Assembly: GCF_001714725.1 (NCBI RefSeq)
Contig: NZ_CP016447.1
Span: forward strand, 930,001 to 994,000
Direction: 5' to 3'
Origin: Acidovorax sp. RAC01
Lineage (GTDB): Bacteria > Pseudomonadota > Gammaproteobacteria > Burkholderiales > Burkholderiaceae_C
DNA: 64,000 bases
Position numbers and translations under genes: made by a program. The notes beneath the pieces were generated by a model. That model did not search any database, had not been told where the DNA came from, and saw nothing but the letters and a program-made list of their open reading frames with translations. Shown piece after piece: positions 51,400-59,596 of the stretch (within the stretch, counting starts at the first letter, position 1; each line of letters starts with the position of its first letter).

Positions 51400-51756
51400 A
51401 TGACTGCACTCAACGTTCTGGGCACCATGCTGATGCCCTGCTCCTACGACCCGCTGACCGGCTTCTACCGCGACGGCTGCTGCAACACCGACGAGCATGA
51501 CCACGGAACGCACGTCATCTGCGCGCGCGTGACGCAGGAGTTTCTGGACTTCTCGCTGTCGCGCGGAAACGACCTGGTGACACCCCGGCCCGAGTACCGT
51601 TTCGCAGGGCTCAAACCCAACAACCGCTGGTGCCTGTGCGCCTTGCGCTGGAAGGAGGCCTACGAAGCCGGTGTGGCACCGCCCGTGGTCCTGGAATGCA
51701 CGCATGCGCGGGCGCTCGATTTTGTGACGCTGAAGCAACTGCAAAGCGCGGGCTGA
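51400..51756 (+). CDS. DUF2237 family protein
   Basis: A 118-aa soluble protein that matches DUF2237 over its whole length: NVLGTMLMPCSYDPLTGFYR, DGCCNTDEHDHGTHVICARV, GLKPNNRWCLCALRWKEAYE and HARALDFVTLKQL. The conserved Cys (CSY, GCCNT, WCLCA) and the DEHDHG acid/His cluster suggest a metal site. No function is established. It is 78 bases after the DUF421 gene. Confidence 0.93.
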   Translation: MTALNVLGTMLMPCSYDPLTGFYRDGCCNTDEHDHGTHVICARVTQEFLDFSLSRGNDLVTPRPEYRFAGLKPNNRWCLCALRWKEAYEAGVAPPVVLECTHARALDFVTLKQLQSAG

Positions 51757-51955
51757 GCGGGGCAGCACCTGCTGCGAACCTGCGCTGGCCCGCGCAGACA
51801 GGCGCCCGCAGCGCGCGATCCACCCTTGGCGCCACGAGGCTCGCGATCTGCGCACCAGTTAACGATTTGCCTCTGGAAATCCCTGATCAAGGCCCGGGGG
51901 CAGCCAACCATAATCCGGCGATTCCCGCGCTCTGCCCCGGGGGAGGAAGAACCGG

Positions 51956-53095
51956 ATGCAGCTGGTTCCCATCGAAGAAGTACAACATAAGCTCGTGCCC
52001 GGCATGGCACTGCCATGGAATGTTCGCAACGCTCAGGGCGTGCTGCTGCTGGCCAAAGGGTCGCCGCTGCCGACCGAGGGCATGGTCGAAGTCCTGCGGC
52101 GCCGTGGCGTGTTCGTCGATGTCACCGACCTGGCGAGCGTGCAAGGCGGCGAGGGCGAAGACCGCCAACCCGCCAGCCTGGCGCACCGCTGGTACACACT
52201 GGCCGACCGCCTGGGAAGCCAGCTGCGGGCAGTCGATCAGCCCACCTTCATCCAGCGCATCCAGGAGTCGGTCTCCCAGGTCATTACCCTGGTCGATGCC
52301 GATGCCGATGAGGTCATCTTCCTCATCGTCCGCCACGATCACGCCCGGTTTTCCAGTTATGGGGTCGCGCATTCCCTGCACACCGCCACGTTGTGTGCCT
52401 TGCTCAGCCAGCAGATGCAATGGACGGTGGCAGACCGGATCAGCCTGGTGGGCGCTGCACTGACCATGAATCTGTCCATGCTGGACCTGCAGGGCGTATT
52501 GGCCTCGCGCAGCACGCCACCGACACCTGCCGAGCGCCGGAGCATCCACGAGCATCCGGCCACCAGTGCCCGATGGCTGCGGGAAGCGGGGCTGACCGAC
52601 AGTGCATGGCTCGGTGCCGTGGAACAGCACCATGAGGTCAGTGGCGGCGGTGGATACCCGCAAGGCTTGCACACGCCCGGCGAGATGTCGCAGATCGTGC
52701 GCTTCATCGACAACTTCACCGCCAAACACAGCCCACGGGCCAGTCGCAAACCGCTTCCGGCCCAACAGGCTGCGCGCGATCTGTTCATGCAAAGCAGCGG
52801 CAATCCGCTGGCCAGCCTGCTGATCAAGGAGCTGGGCATCTACCCGCCAGGCTGCTACGTCAAGCTCGCCAGTGGCGAGATTGCCGTGGTGACCCACCGG
52901 GGAGAGTCGGCCAAAACGCCCCGGGTGGCGGCCGTGACCAGCCCCAATGGCGATGTGCGCTCTCAGCCGCTGCGCCGCGACACCAGCCTGCCCACGCACG
53001 CCATCACGGGCACGGTCCCGAGCCAGGCCGTGAAGCTCCGGGTGGGAGCGCAAGACCTGTACGAGCGCCGGACGGGGCCGGTTCAGTTCGGTTAG
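51956..53095 (+). CDS. HD-GYP-type signalling protein with degenerate HD motif
   Basis: A 379-aa protein: N-terminal DUF3391-like segment (MQLVPIEEVQHKLVPGMALP, VLLLAKGSPLPTEGMVEVLR), then a domain of the HD-GYP c-di-GMP phosphodiesterase family (GVAHSLHTATLCALLSQQM, EHPATSARWLREAG, EQHHEVSGGGGYPQGL for the GYP part). The catalytic HD dyad normally found as LLHDIGK is replaced by GAALTMNLSMLDLQG, so hydrolysis may be lost and the protein may act as a c-di-GMP sensor. The C-terminal part (GCYVKLASGEIAVVTHRGE) is a family extension. A strong GGAGGA lies before the start. Confidence 0.9.
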   Translation: MQLVPIEEVQHKLVPGMALPWNVRNAQGVLLLAKGSPLPTEGMVEVLRRRGVFVDVTDLASVQGGEGEDRQPASLAHRWYTLADRLGSQLRAVDQPTFIQRIQESVSQVITLVDADADEVIFLIVRHDHARFSSYGVAHSLHTATLCALLSQQMQWTVADRISLVGAALTMNLSMLDLQGVLASRSTPPTPAERRSIHEHPATSARWLREAGLTDSAWLGAVEQHHEVSGGGGYPQGLHTPGEMSQIVRFIDNFTAKHSPRASRKPLPAQQAARDLFMQSSGNPLASLLIKELGIYPPGCYVKLASGEIAVVTHRGESAKTPRVAAVTSPNGDVRSQPLRRDTSLPTHAITGTVPSQAVKLRVGAQDLYERRTGPVQFG

Positions 53096-53275
53096 CAGCG
53101 CCACCGCTTCCCGCGGGCCTGCGGGGCAGCGTCTCCAGGCAGCTCTCCGTGACCAGGCTGCCCCGTTCCGGGCGGCCCCACCCTACTTGCGTCGGGTTGC
53201 CGCACCCCGAGGCTTGGCCAAAGATCAGCGCTTTGTCTGCACGCTCCGCACCGTGGCAGGGCGTGCACTGTCTCT

Positions 53276-53299
53276 GCCCTTTGGCCCTTTGGCCCTTTG
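53276..53299. repeat. Triplicated octamer GCCCTTTG upstream of the CsgG-like gene
   Basis: Three perfect tandem copies of GCCCTTTG within the 305-base gap between the HD-GYP and CsgG-like genes, about 100 bases before the latter's start. Short tandem octamers can change copy number by slippage and shift promoter spacing. Apart from this repeat I see no gene or promoter in the gap. Confidence 0.6.
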
Positions 53300-53400
53300 C
53301 ACTGCACCCCATGAACCTGCATACCACCCCTGCTCTCGCGGCCGAAGCCGCGGCCTGCCGAGCCCCACACTTCCCAGCCCCCCGGCACGGGCGCAACCCG

Positions 53401-54489
53401 ATGTCCGCCGCACAGCGGCCGCGCGTACCCGGCCGCATGGCTGCCGCTGCCGTGCTGGGTGTGGCCGCGCTGCTGGCGGGCTGTGAAACCACGAACATGC
53501 GCATGGGCAGTTCGGAAGCCAAGACGGTGGCCACGGGCAGCGCAGCCGGTGCGGCCAACGCCAATGCCAGCGATGCGCTGGAGCGCTGCGAGAGCCCGCT
53601 GGGCACCGTGTCGCTGATCGAAAACCAGCAGGCCGGCTGGTACACCATCCTGCGCGACCAGTACCGCCTGCCGCCCACCGCCAATTTGCTGCGCCTGCTG
53701 GTGCAGCAATCGAACTGCTTTGTGGTGGTGGAGCGCGGTGCCGCAGGCATGAACGCCATGACGCGCGAGCGCGCCCTGATGCAGTCGGGCGAGATGCGCC
53801 AGGGCAGCCAGTTTGGCCAGGGGCAGGTGGTGGCGTCCGACTATGGCCTGTCGCCCGAGATCGTGTTCCAGAACAACAACGCCGGGGGTGCCTCGGCATC
53901 GCTGGGCGGCCTGGTGGGCGGGCGCGCGGGCGGGCTGCTGGCCGTGATTGGCGGCAGCCTCAACACCAAGGAGGCAAGCGCGCTGCTCACGCTGATCGAC
54001 AACCGCTCGGGCGTGCAGGTGGCGGCCTCGGAAGGCAGCGCATCCAAAACCGACTTTGGCGCCATGGGCCAGCTGATGGGCGGCTCGGGCGGCGCGCGCA
54101 TGGGCGGCTACTCCAACACGGCCGAGGGCAAGGTCATTGCCGCGGCTTTCATGGATGCGTTCAACCAGATGGTGATATCCCTGCGCAACTACAAGGCGCA
54201 AACGGTCCGCGGCCAGGGTCTGGGCGGCGGCGGCCGACTGGGTGTGGACGGCGCTGCGCCGCCAGCGCAGACCTCAGCCCCCCGTGCAGCCACGGGCGCA
54301 CAGGCGGGCGTGGCCATGCCGCTGCGCGATGCACAGGCCCGGCTGAACGCGCTGGGCTACAACACCGGCACACCCGACGGCGCCATGGGCCAGCGCACGG
54401 CCGCCGCGCTGCGGGCATTCCAGAAGGACAAGGGCCTGCCCCAGAGCGGGCGGCTGGATACCGCGACCGCCGACGCGCTGGCGCAATGA
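53401..54489 (+). CDS. CsgG-type lipoprotein with C-terminal peptidoglycan-binding domain
   Basis: About 362 aa. Lipobox VAALLAGC (Cys 28), then a CsgG/HfaB-like domain: LLRLLVQQSNCFVVVERG, a Gly/Ala-rich LGGLVGGRAGGLLAVIGGSL, TLIDNRSGVQVAASEGSASK and AAAFMDAFNQMVISLRNYK. After a Pro/Ala linker there is a peptidoglycan-binding fold (RDAQARLNALGYNTGTPDGA, RTAAALRAFQKDKGLPQSGR). CsgG proteins form outer-membrane export pores; this would be an anchored form tied to the wall. No curli genes are nearby. Start at ATG 53401 lacks a Shine-Dalgarno; an ATG at 53437 is an alternative. Confidence 0.87.
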   Translation: MSAAQRPRVPGRMAAAAVLGVAALLAGCETTNMRMGSSEAKTVATGSAAGAANANASDALERCESPLGTVSLIENQQAGWYTILRDQYRLPPTANLLRLLVQQSNCFVVVERGAAGMNAMTRERALMQSGEMRQGSQFGQGQVVASDYGLSPEIVFQNNNAGGASASLGGLVGGRAGGLLAVIGGSLNTKEASALLTLIDNRSGVQVAASEGSASKTDFGAMGQLMGGSGGARMGGYSNTAEGKVIAAAFMDAFNQMVISLRNYKAQTVRGQGLGGGGRLGVDGAAPPAQTSAPRAATGAQAGVAMPLRDAQARLNALGYNTGTPDGAMGQRTAAALRAFQKDKGLPQSGRLDTATADALAQ

Positions 54490-54526
54490 CCGGCTGCGCA
54501 ATGCCCTGGCATGGAGCCACAGCGCA

Positions 54527-55534
54527 GTGAAGGTTATCGAATGCACGCGCTACGGCACACCTGACGTCCTGCAATGGGCCGAACGCCCCATGCCCCGGCC
54601 TGGCAGCCACGAGTTGCTGGTACGCGTGGTGGCCACCACGGTCAACAGCGGCGACTGGCGCGTGCGCGCGCTGCATCTGCCGCCTGGCTTTGGCCCGCTG
54701 GGCAGGTTGGCGCTGGGCCTGCGCCGCCCCAGGCAGCCGGTGCTGGGCACCGAATTTTCGGGTGTGGTCGAAGACACGGGCGTGCTGGCCTGCCGCTTCA
54801 GGCCGGGCGACCGGGTGTTTGGCTTTACAGGGTCGCGCATGGGCTGTCATGCCCAATACCTTTGCATGGACGAACACGGCCCGGTGGCACCCACACCGCC
54901 CCAGCTCGGTTGCGAGCAGGCGGCTGCGCTGTGTTTTGGCGGCAGCACCATGCTGCACTTTCTGCGCCGCGCCCGCTTGGCCGCAGGCGAGAAGGTGCTG
55001 GTCATCGGTGCCAGCGGCACGGTAGGCTCGGCCGCAGTCCAACTTGCGCGCAGCCAGGGGGCCCGCGTGACCGCAGTGTGCAAAGCCGCCAATGCGCCGC
55101 TGATGCACCGGCTGGGTGCCCTTCACACCATCGACCCGGCGCGGCATGACTTCACGGCGCTGGGCGAACGTTACGACGTGGTGGTGGACTGCGTGGGCAC
55201 GTTTGCGCCCGAGGAAACCCTGGACATTCTGACCCCCGGTGGGCGCCTGCTGCTGCTGGCCGCCGGGCTGGCTGACCTGCTGCGCGCACCTTGGCTGGGC
55301 CGATCGCGCGGGCTGCGCGTGATCGCCGGGCCCGCACGGGAGCGCGCTGCCGATGTGGGTGAGCTGGCGGACCTGACAGCCCGCGGCGCGTTCGTGCCCG
55401 TCATTGACAGCGTGTACCCGTGGTCCGACTTCCGCCTGGCCCATGCCCGCGTGGAAAGTCGGCGCAAGGTGGGCACCGTTGTGCTGCGGGTATCCGGACA
55501 GACCAAGCAGCAGCCAGCCCCGATCCCGGCCTGA
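54527..55534 (+). CDS. Zn-independent medium-chain oxidoreductase (quinone-reductase type)
   Basis: A 335-aa MDR enzyme: N-terminal GroES-like domain (YGTPDVLQWAERPMPRPGSH, TTVNSGDWRVRAL, VLGTEFSGVVEDTGVLA) and a Rossmann domain (EKVLVIGASGTVGSAAVQLA). It lacks the Zn-binding Cys/His set of alcohol dehydrogenases and matches NADPH:quinone/enone reductases. GTG start at 54527 with GGAG some 10 bases upstream. It follows the CsgG-like gene on the same strand by 37 bases; a functional link is not evident. Confidence 0.92.
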   Translation: MKVIECTRYGTPDVLQWAERPMPRPGSHELLVRVVATTVNSGDWRVRALHLPPGFGPLGRLALGLRRPRQPVLGTEFSGVVEDTGVLACRFRPGDRVFGFTGSRMGCHAQYLCMDEHGPVAPTPPQLGCEQAAALCFGGSTMLHFLRRARLAAGEKVLVIGASGTVGSAAVQLARSQGARVTAVCKAANAPLMHRLGALHTIDPARHDFTALGERYDVVVDCVGTFAPEETLDILTPGGRLLLLAAGLADLLRAPWLGRSRGLRVIAGPARERAADVGELADLTARGAFVPVIDSVYPWSDFRLAHARVESRRKVGTVVLRVSGQTKQQPAPIPA

Positions 55535-55729
55535 GCAGGCAGGCCAGGGCCCGCCAAGGCGGTTGCCTGCCGCTCCCAAGACCGCCGGGCAGGTCCGGCG
55601 TCGCCGCATCCCGGCCTGCAGTCCCACCGCACCACACCACACCCGGCAGAGCGGGCTGGCATGGCAGATGCGCCAGCAGCAAGGCGCATCCATCCACTCG
55701 CCTACTGGCCTACTGGCCCGCCATCCCTG

Positions 55730-56791
55730 TCAGTTCTGCGTGTAGCAGATCTTGTTGGGGATGATGGTGTTGGTGTAGCTCTCCACGCTGGCTGCCGTCG
55801 GGAACGCCGACGGGGTCTGGTCACCCAGGATGCACAGACGCGAGCCCGTGCGTGCCCACACTGCTCGCGATGTCAGGCCCGAGGGCTGCGTCCACAGGCC
55901 CCAGAAGGCCGTCAGTGTGGGTGTGCTGCCGTTGCGATCGAACACCACCGTGCCCACATCGCTCAAGGGCCCGGCCACCGTCCCCGCGCCCGAGCAGTTC
56001 GCGTCGCCGTAGATGGCTGCGCCAATCTGTGCGGTCACACGGGTATCGCTCTGGCGCGTGATGCGCCAGAGCGAGCGCCCCCACTGGCCCGGGCGCACCT
56101 GGCTGCAGAACTCCTGCTTCCAGTCGCCCTCGGGCAGCGCCACCACCGTGCCGCAATTCACCTCGACCGATCCCACGTTGGCGGCCGACACCGTGCCCGC
56201 GCCGTTGCGCACCGTACAGGCCTGCCCGGCTGGCTGCGTGCGCACGCTGACGGCATAGGCAGCGCCCCCGGCCAGCGGCGTGGCAAAGGTGAAACCGCCA
56301 TTGCTGGCGACCGCGAGGTCATCGCCGCCATTGTTTTGCAGCACCACGGTGCCGCCCACCAGGCCCGCCACCGAGCCACCCACGCTGAACGTGGCGGCGG
56401 GCAGGTTTTCGCAACGCACCTGCACGTCCGTCACATTGGCCGTGGCCTTGCCGCTGCCTTGCGCCACGGCGCAGCGCTGGCCGGCCGGCTGCGTCTTGAC
56501 CGTGACGGCATAGGCCACACCGCTGTCGAGCCGGGTGACGAAGACGAAGGAGCCGTTGGCATTTACCGACAGGTCGTCGCCCGCGTTGTTCTGCAGCGTC
56601 AGCGTCTTGCCGCTGCCCAGGCCGGCCACTGTACCGCCGATGGTGAAAGCGCCGACCGAGGGGGGTGGCGTGGTGCCATCGTCATCGCCGCCGCCGCAGC
56701 CTGCCAGCAAGACGGCAGCCACGGCCACCGGCGCCCAGCGAAAGGCAGGTCGGGCACAGCGCCCGCCGCCCCAAGCATCTGGATTGGTCAT
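55730..56791 (-). CDS. Repeat-containing lipoprotein, paralog 1
   Basis: A 353-aa lipoprotein: PVAVAAVLLAGCGGGDDD holds the lipobox. Two tandem repeats of about 85 residues follow, starting FTIGGTVAGLGSGKTLTLQN and FSVGGSVAGLVGGTVVLQNN and ending in ANVTDVQVRC / AANVGSVEVNC, a beta-sandwich-like unit found in many betaproteobacterial surface proteins. A unique C-terminal domain (EGDWKQEFCSQVRPGQWGRS, TAFWGLWTQPSGLTSRAVWA, IPNKICYTQN) is shared with the paralog at 57128. The start at 56791-56789 was chosen because it gives the signal. It is divergent from a response-regulator stub. Probably surface-exposed; function unknown. Confidence 0.88.
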   Translation of the reverse strand: MTNPDAWGGGRCARPAFRWAPVAVAAVLLAGCGGGDDDGTTPPPSVGAFTIGGTVAGLGSGKTLTLQNNAGDDLSVNANGSFVFVTRLDSGVAYAVTVKTQPAGQRCAVAQGSGKATANVTDVQVRCENLPAATFSVGGSVAGLVGGTVVLQNNGGDDLAVASNGGFTFATPLAGGAAYAVSVRTQPAGQACTVRNGAGTVSAANVGSVEVNCGTVVALPEGDWKQEFCSQVRPGQWGRSLWRITRQSDTRVTAQIGAAIYGDANCSGAGTVAGPLSDVGTVVFDRNGSTPTLTAFWGLWTQPSGLTSRAVWARTGSRLCILGDQTPSAFPTAASVESYTNTIIPNKICYTQN

Positions 56792-56846
56792 GAACAGAAC
56801 TCCGTATCTTGAAAAGGGGCGGATTCTGCGCCGCGCTCGCTGCAGC

Positions 56847-56874
56847 ACGTAACCCTACCGGGGCAGGGTTACGT
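56847..56874. promoter_or_regulatory. Candidate operator, copy 1
   Basis: A perfect 10-bp inverted repeat, ACGTAACCCT-N8-AGGGTTACGT, in the divergent region between lipoprotein 1 (start 56 bases away) and the response-regulator stub (81 bases away). The core ACCCT-N8-AGGGT is repeated at 58673-58690 before the intact regulator, so it is probably the binding site of that regulator. Confidence 0.6.
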
Positions 56875-56954
56875 CTTTCCCACCGCGGGGCATACTTGGC
56901 GAGATTTGTCTTGTCCCAGATTCCGGGCCGCCAAGTCCCGTCACCGGTACCGCC

Positions 56955-57059
56955 ATGGCTTCGTACGCACTGATCATTGACGATCAACCGCTGGTCGCGC
57001 GCGGCGCGGCCCAGGGCCTGGGCGGCGGCGGCCGCCCGACGCATGTCCCGCGGCTTTAG
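56955..57059 (+). pseudogene. Response-regulator remnant (34-codon stub)
   Basis: MASYALIIDDQPLVARGAAQ matches the receiver start of the intact regulator at 58790 (LPYALILDDHPLVAQGVAAF) and then runs into unrelated GLGGGGRPTHVPRL and a stop. Position relative to lipoprotein 1 and to the candidate operator equals that of the intact regulator relative to lipoprotein 2. It is best read as the remains of a duplicated regulator gene. Confidence 0.75.
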
Positions 57060-57084
57060 CGAGCTCACCCAACCGCCCTGCACG

Positions 57085-57111
57085 GCCCGAAGGCGCATTG
57101 CGCCTTCGGGC
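57085..57111 (-). terminator. Hairpin after lipoprotein 2
   Basis: A 27-base near-perfect palindrome, GCCCGAAGGCGCA-T-TGCGCCTTCGGGC, 16 bases after the stop of the 57128 gene. No T tract. The core CGAAGGCGCA...GCCTTCGG is like the hairpin at 1352-1376. Confidence 0.6.
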
Positions 57112-57127
57112 TGAACGGCACCCTCCG

Positions 57128-58189
57128 TCAGTTCCGCGTGTAGCAGGTTTTGGATGGAATCGTGGCGTCGGTGTACTGCTCGACCTGAGCGGCCGTGGGC
57201 AGGGCCAGGCGCTCCTCGCCCCCCAGCAAGCAGAAGTAGCCGCCCTTGAGCGACCAGACCGTCCGCGTCGTGCGACCGGACGGCAATACCCACGGACCCC
57301 AAAAGGCTGTCAGGGTAGCCGTGCTGTCCCTCCGGTCATAGACGAACTGGCCGGCGTCAAAAAACAGGTCCTCGCGGGTCGTTCCGGCACCGGCGCAACT
57401 CGCATCCGTGAACGTGACCACACTCTGACGCACATTCACCCGGTCATCGCCTTGGCGAGTCAGCCGCCACAGTGATCGCGCCCACTGTCCGGTGCCGGCA
57501 GCGTTGCAGGCCTGCTGCTTCCAGTCGCCCTCGGGGAAGCCGGAAACCGCTGGATTGGAAGCACAACGCACGTCCACCGAGCTGACATGGGCGGTTCCCA
57601 CCGTGCCTGCACCATTGGCGACGGCACACTCCTGGCCGGTGGGCTGGGTTTTCACGGTCACGGCATAGCCCGTGCCGCTGGCCTGCGCGGTGGCAAAGCT
57701 GAAGCCTCCGTTGGCGGTGATAGCAAGGTCGCTGCGCCCATTGTTCTGCAGTACCAGTCCGGTGCCCGACAACCCCGAAACCGTTCCGCCCACGGTATAG
57801 GTGGCCGCAGGGAGATCGTCGCACCGCACCTGCACATCACGCACATTGGCCGTAGCGCGGCCCGCGCCCTGCGTTACGGTGCAGCGCTGACCGGGGGGCT
57901 GTGTCTTGACCGTGACCTCATAGGACACCCCATGGTCCAGCAGGGTGGGGAACGAAAAACTGCCGTTCGCACTGAGGGACAAATCGTTCGCAGCGTTGTT
58001 TTGCAGCGTGACAGAGCGACCTGCGGCCAGCCCGCTGAGCACGCCTCCAACAGAGTAAGCGCCCACGGTGGGCTCTTGGGATTCGTCGCCGCCGCCGCAG
58101 GCAGACAACAGGGAAACAGCCATCGCGACGGAGGCTAACTGCATCAGCACATGGCCCTCGCGGCGGTGCATCCGATATTCAGCGTTCAT
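57128..58189 (-). CDS. Repeat-containing lipoprotein, paralog 2
   Basis: Also 353 aa. Signal ASVAMAVSLLSACGGGDESQ (lipobox LSAC), then two repeats (YSVGGVLSGLAAGRSVTLQN and YTVGGTVSGLSGTGLVLQNN) each ending in a conserved Cys, and the same C-terminal domain as paralog 1 (EGDWKQQACNAAGTGQWARS, TAFWGPWVLPSGRTTRTVWS, IPSKTCYTRN). Likely the outcome of a duplication that also copied the divergent regulator. The upstream frame (119 extra codons) is rejected: it is not protein-like and the ATG at 58189 gives a good signal peptide. Function unknown, presumably sensed or controlled by the adjacent two-component proteins. Confidence 0.88.
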   Translation of the reverse strand: MNAEYRMHRREGHVLMQLASVAMAVSLLSACGGGDESQEPTVGAYSVGGVLSGLAAGRSVTLQNNAANDLSLSANGSFSFPTLLDHGVSYEVTVKTQPPGQRCTVTQGAGRATANVRDVQVRCDDLPAATYTVGGTVSGLSGTGLVLQNNGRSDLAITANGGFSFATAQASGTGYAVTVKTQPTGQECAVANGAGTVGTAHVSSVDVRCASNPAVSGFPEGDWKQQACNAAGTGQWARSLWRLTRQGDDRVNVRQSVVTFTDASCAGAGTTREDLFFDAGQFVYDRRDSTATLTAFWGPWVLPSGRTTRTVWSLKGGYFCLLGGEERLALPTAAQVEQYTDATIPSKTCYTRN

Positions 58190-58789
58190 GGGACAGTTAC
58201 TTTCAAGTGGAAGGAGGGAAGTCAGATTCCACCCCGCGGGTGGGGAACGAGAATTCTGCGCAGCGGCATACGCCCCGCGAACCCCACCCACGTCGGGGAG
58301 CCGCATGAGCCAACGTTGCGCAAAGCACGCACCAGAGCGGCGGCAGTCACCCCCCCCTCGCCCCGGAGAACGTGGCGCTACCGGCGACCCCATAAATTGG
58401 GGGGATGGACGCAGGCAGTCGTGCCACTCGAGACCGATCCCGCCCAACAGGCGCCGACACCCCGAACGGGCCGCTGCACTTGGGGATGGGAACCCCCCAG
58501 GCATCTGCATGCTCTGTTCGGGCGATGTGCCACACGACGGCGTCATGGACGGAAATGCTCAGCCCTGGACAGCAAGTGCGCCATACGTGCTGCGGCCCGC
58601 GGAGGGCGAGAGGGACCCGGCAGACCCGCACCTTACCGACGTGATGCAGTCTTGGCTGGCCTGCGACCCACCACCCTCCTTTGGTAGGGTTTCCATCGCT
58701 CTATTTCCGCGTCACACTGGCACACTGCTGCGCCAGACCCGTAGCGCGGCGGTATTCGTCGCGCACGGGCAGTCCACTTGCGCGATCAC
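58190..58789. other. 600-base divergent region between lipoprotein 2 and the response regulator
   Basis: Longer than the equivalent region of copy 1 (163 bases between 56791 and 56955). No gene is supported; open frames are Arg/Pro-rich. It holds candidate operator copy 2 near the regulator end. The extra length lies between the operator and the lipoprotein start. Confidence 0.5.
58673..58690. promoter_or_regulatory. Candidate operator, copy 2
   Basis: ACCCT-N8-AGGGT, with the same arms and the same spacing as at 56847-56874, 100 bases before the ATG of the intact response regulator. Outer bases differ from copy 1, so only the five-base arms are conserved. Confidence 0.5.
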
Positions 58790-59446
58790 ATGCTCCCGTA
58801 CGCACTCATCCTGGACGATCACCCGCTGGTAGCGCAGGGCGTTGCCGCCTTCGTGCGTGCACGACTTCCCTCTCTGGAGGTGGTCGTGGCCGCTCAGGCC
58901 GAAGCGGCCCGCGAGATCCTGGCATTGCGCGGCGCCCCCTCGATCGCACTGGTGGACTACTGGATTGCCCACGATACGACGCTGGACCTGGTGACCGACC
59001 TGCGCGCGCGCTTCCCGGCCACGCCTGTGGCCGTGATGAGCGGCGATGATGATCCGGCGGTGGTGGCGCAGGTGCGTGCAGCGGGAGCCCACGGCTTCAT
59101 CCACAAGCAAGAGCCGCCGGAGGTCGTGGCCCAGGCGGTCGAGGCTCTGCTGGGGGGCCTGGCCTGGTTTCAGCCACTTCCGCATCCCGCTTCGCCGGTA
59201 CGGTCGCGCGAGATTCCAGTGAGCCCCGCCGAACTGGGCCTTTCCACGCGGCAGGGTGAGATCCTCGCCCTGGTGCTTCAGGGCTTTCCCAACAAGCGGA
59301 TTGCCCGCGAGTACGACTTGTCGGAAAGTACCGTGAAAGAACACATGACCGCCATCCTGCAACGGCTGGGCGCCCGCACGCGGGTGGAAGTCATTACGCA
59401 GCTGCGCGGGCGCCGGCTGGTGCTGCCACCGGCGCCGGCCGACTGA
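58790..59446 (+). CDS. Two-component response regulator, NarL/FixJ (LuxR HTH) type
   Basis: A 218-aa regulator: receiver domain with acidic pocket (LILDDHPLVAQ), phospho-acceptor Asp56 in ALVDYWIAHD, VAVMSGDDD and Lys106 in HKQEPPE, followed by a LuxR-type HTH (STRQGEILALVLQGFPNKRI and AREYDLSESTVKEHMTAILQ). It binds DNA when phosphorylated, probably by one of the two hybrid kinases downstream (59597 and 61528). The ATG at 58790 is preferred to an upstream TTG at 58778. The candidate operator copies suggest autoregulation and control of the lipoproteins. Confidence 0.94.
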   Translation: MLPYALILDDHPLVAQGVAAFVRARLPSLEVVVAAQAEAAREILALRGAPSIALVDYWIAHDTTLDLVTDLRARFPATPVAVMSGDDDPAVVAQVRAAGAHGFIHKQEPPEVVAQAVEALLGGLAWFQPLPHPASPVRSREIPVSPAELGLSTRQGEILALVLQGFPNKRIAREYDLSESTVKEHMTAILQRLGARTRVEVITQLRGRRLVLPPAPAD

Positions 59447-59596
59447 AATGCCCGGGCAACCCTCGATGGGGCGCGCATTCCAGCCCTGGGCAGGCTCGTC
59501 CCGCGCATCGGGTGGATGGCCGGCCACGGCTCAGCCGGCACGCGCAGCAGGCCGGGCGCCAGGGGCGGTGCATTACGCTGCACGGGGCCTGCAGTG

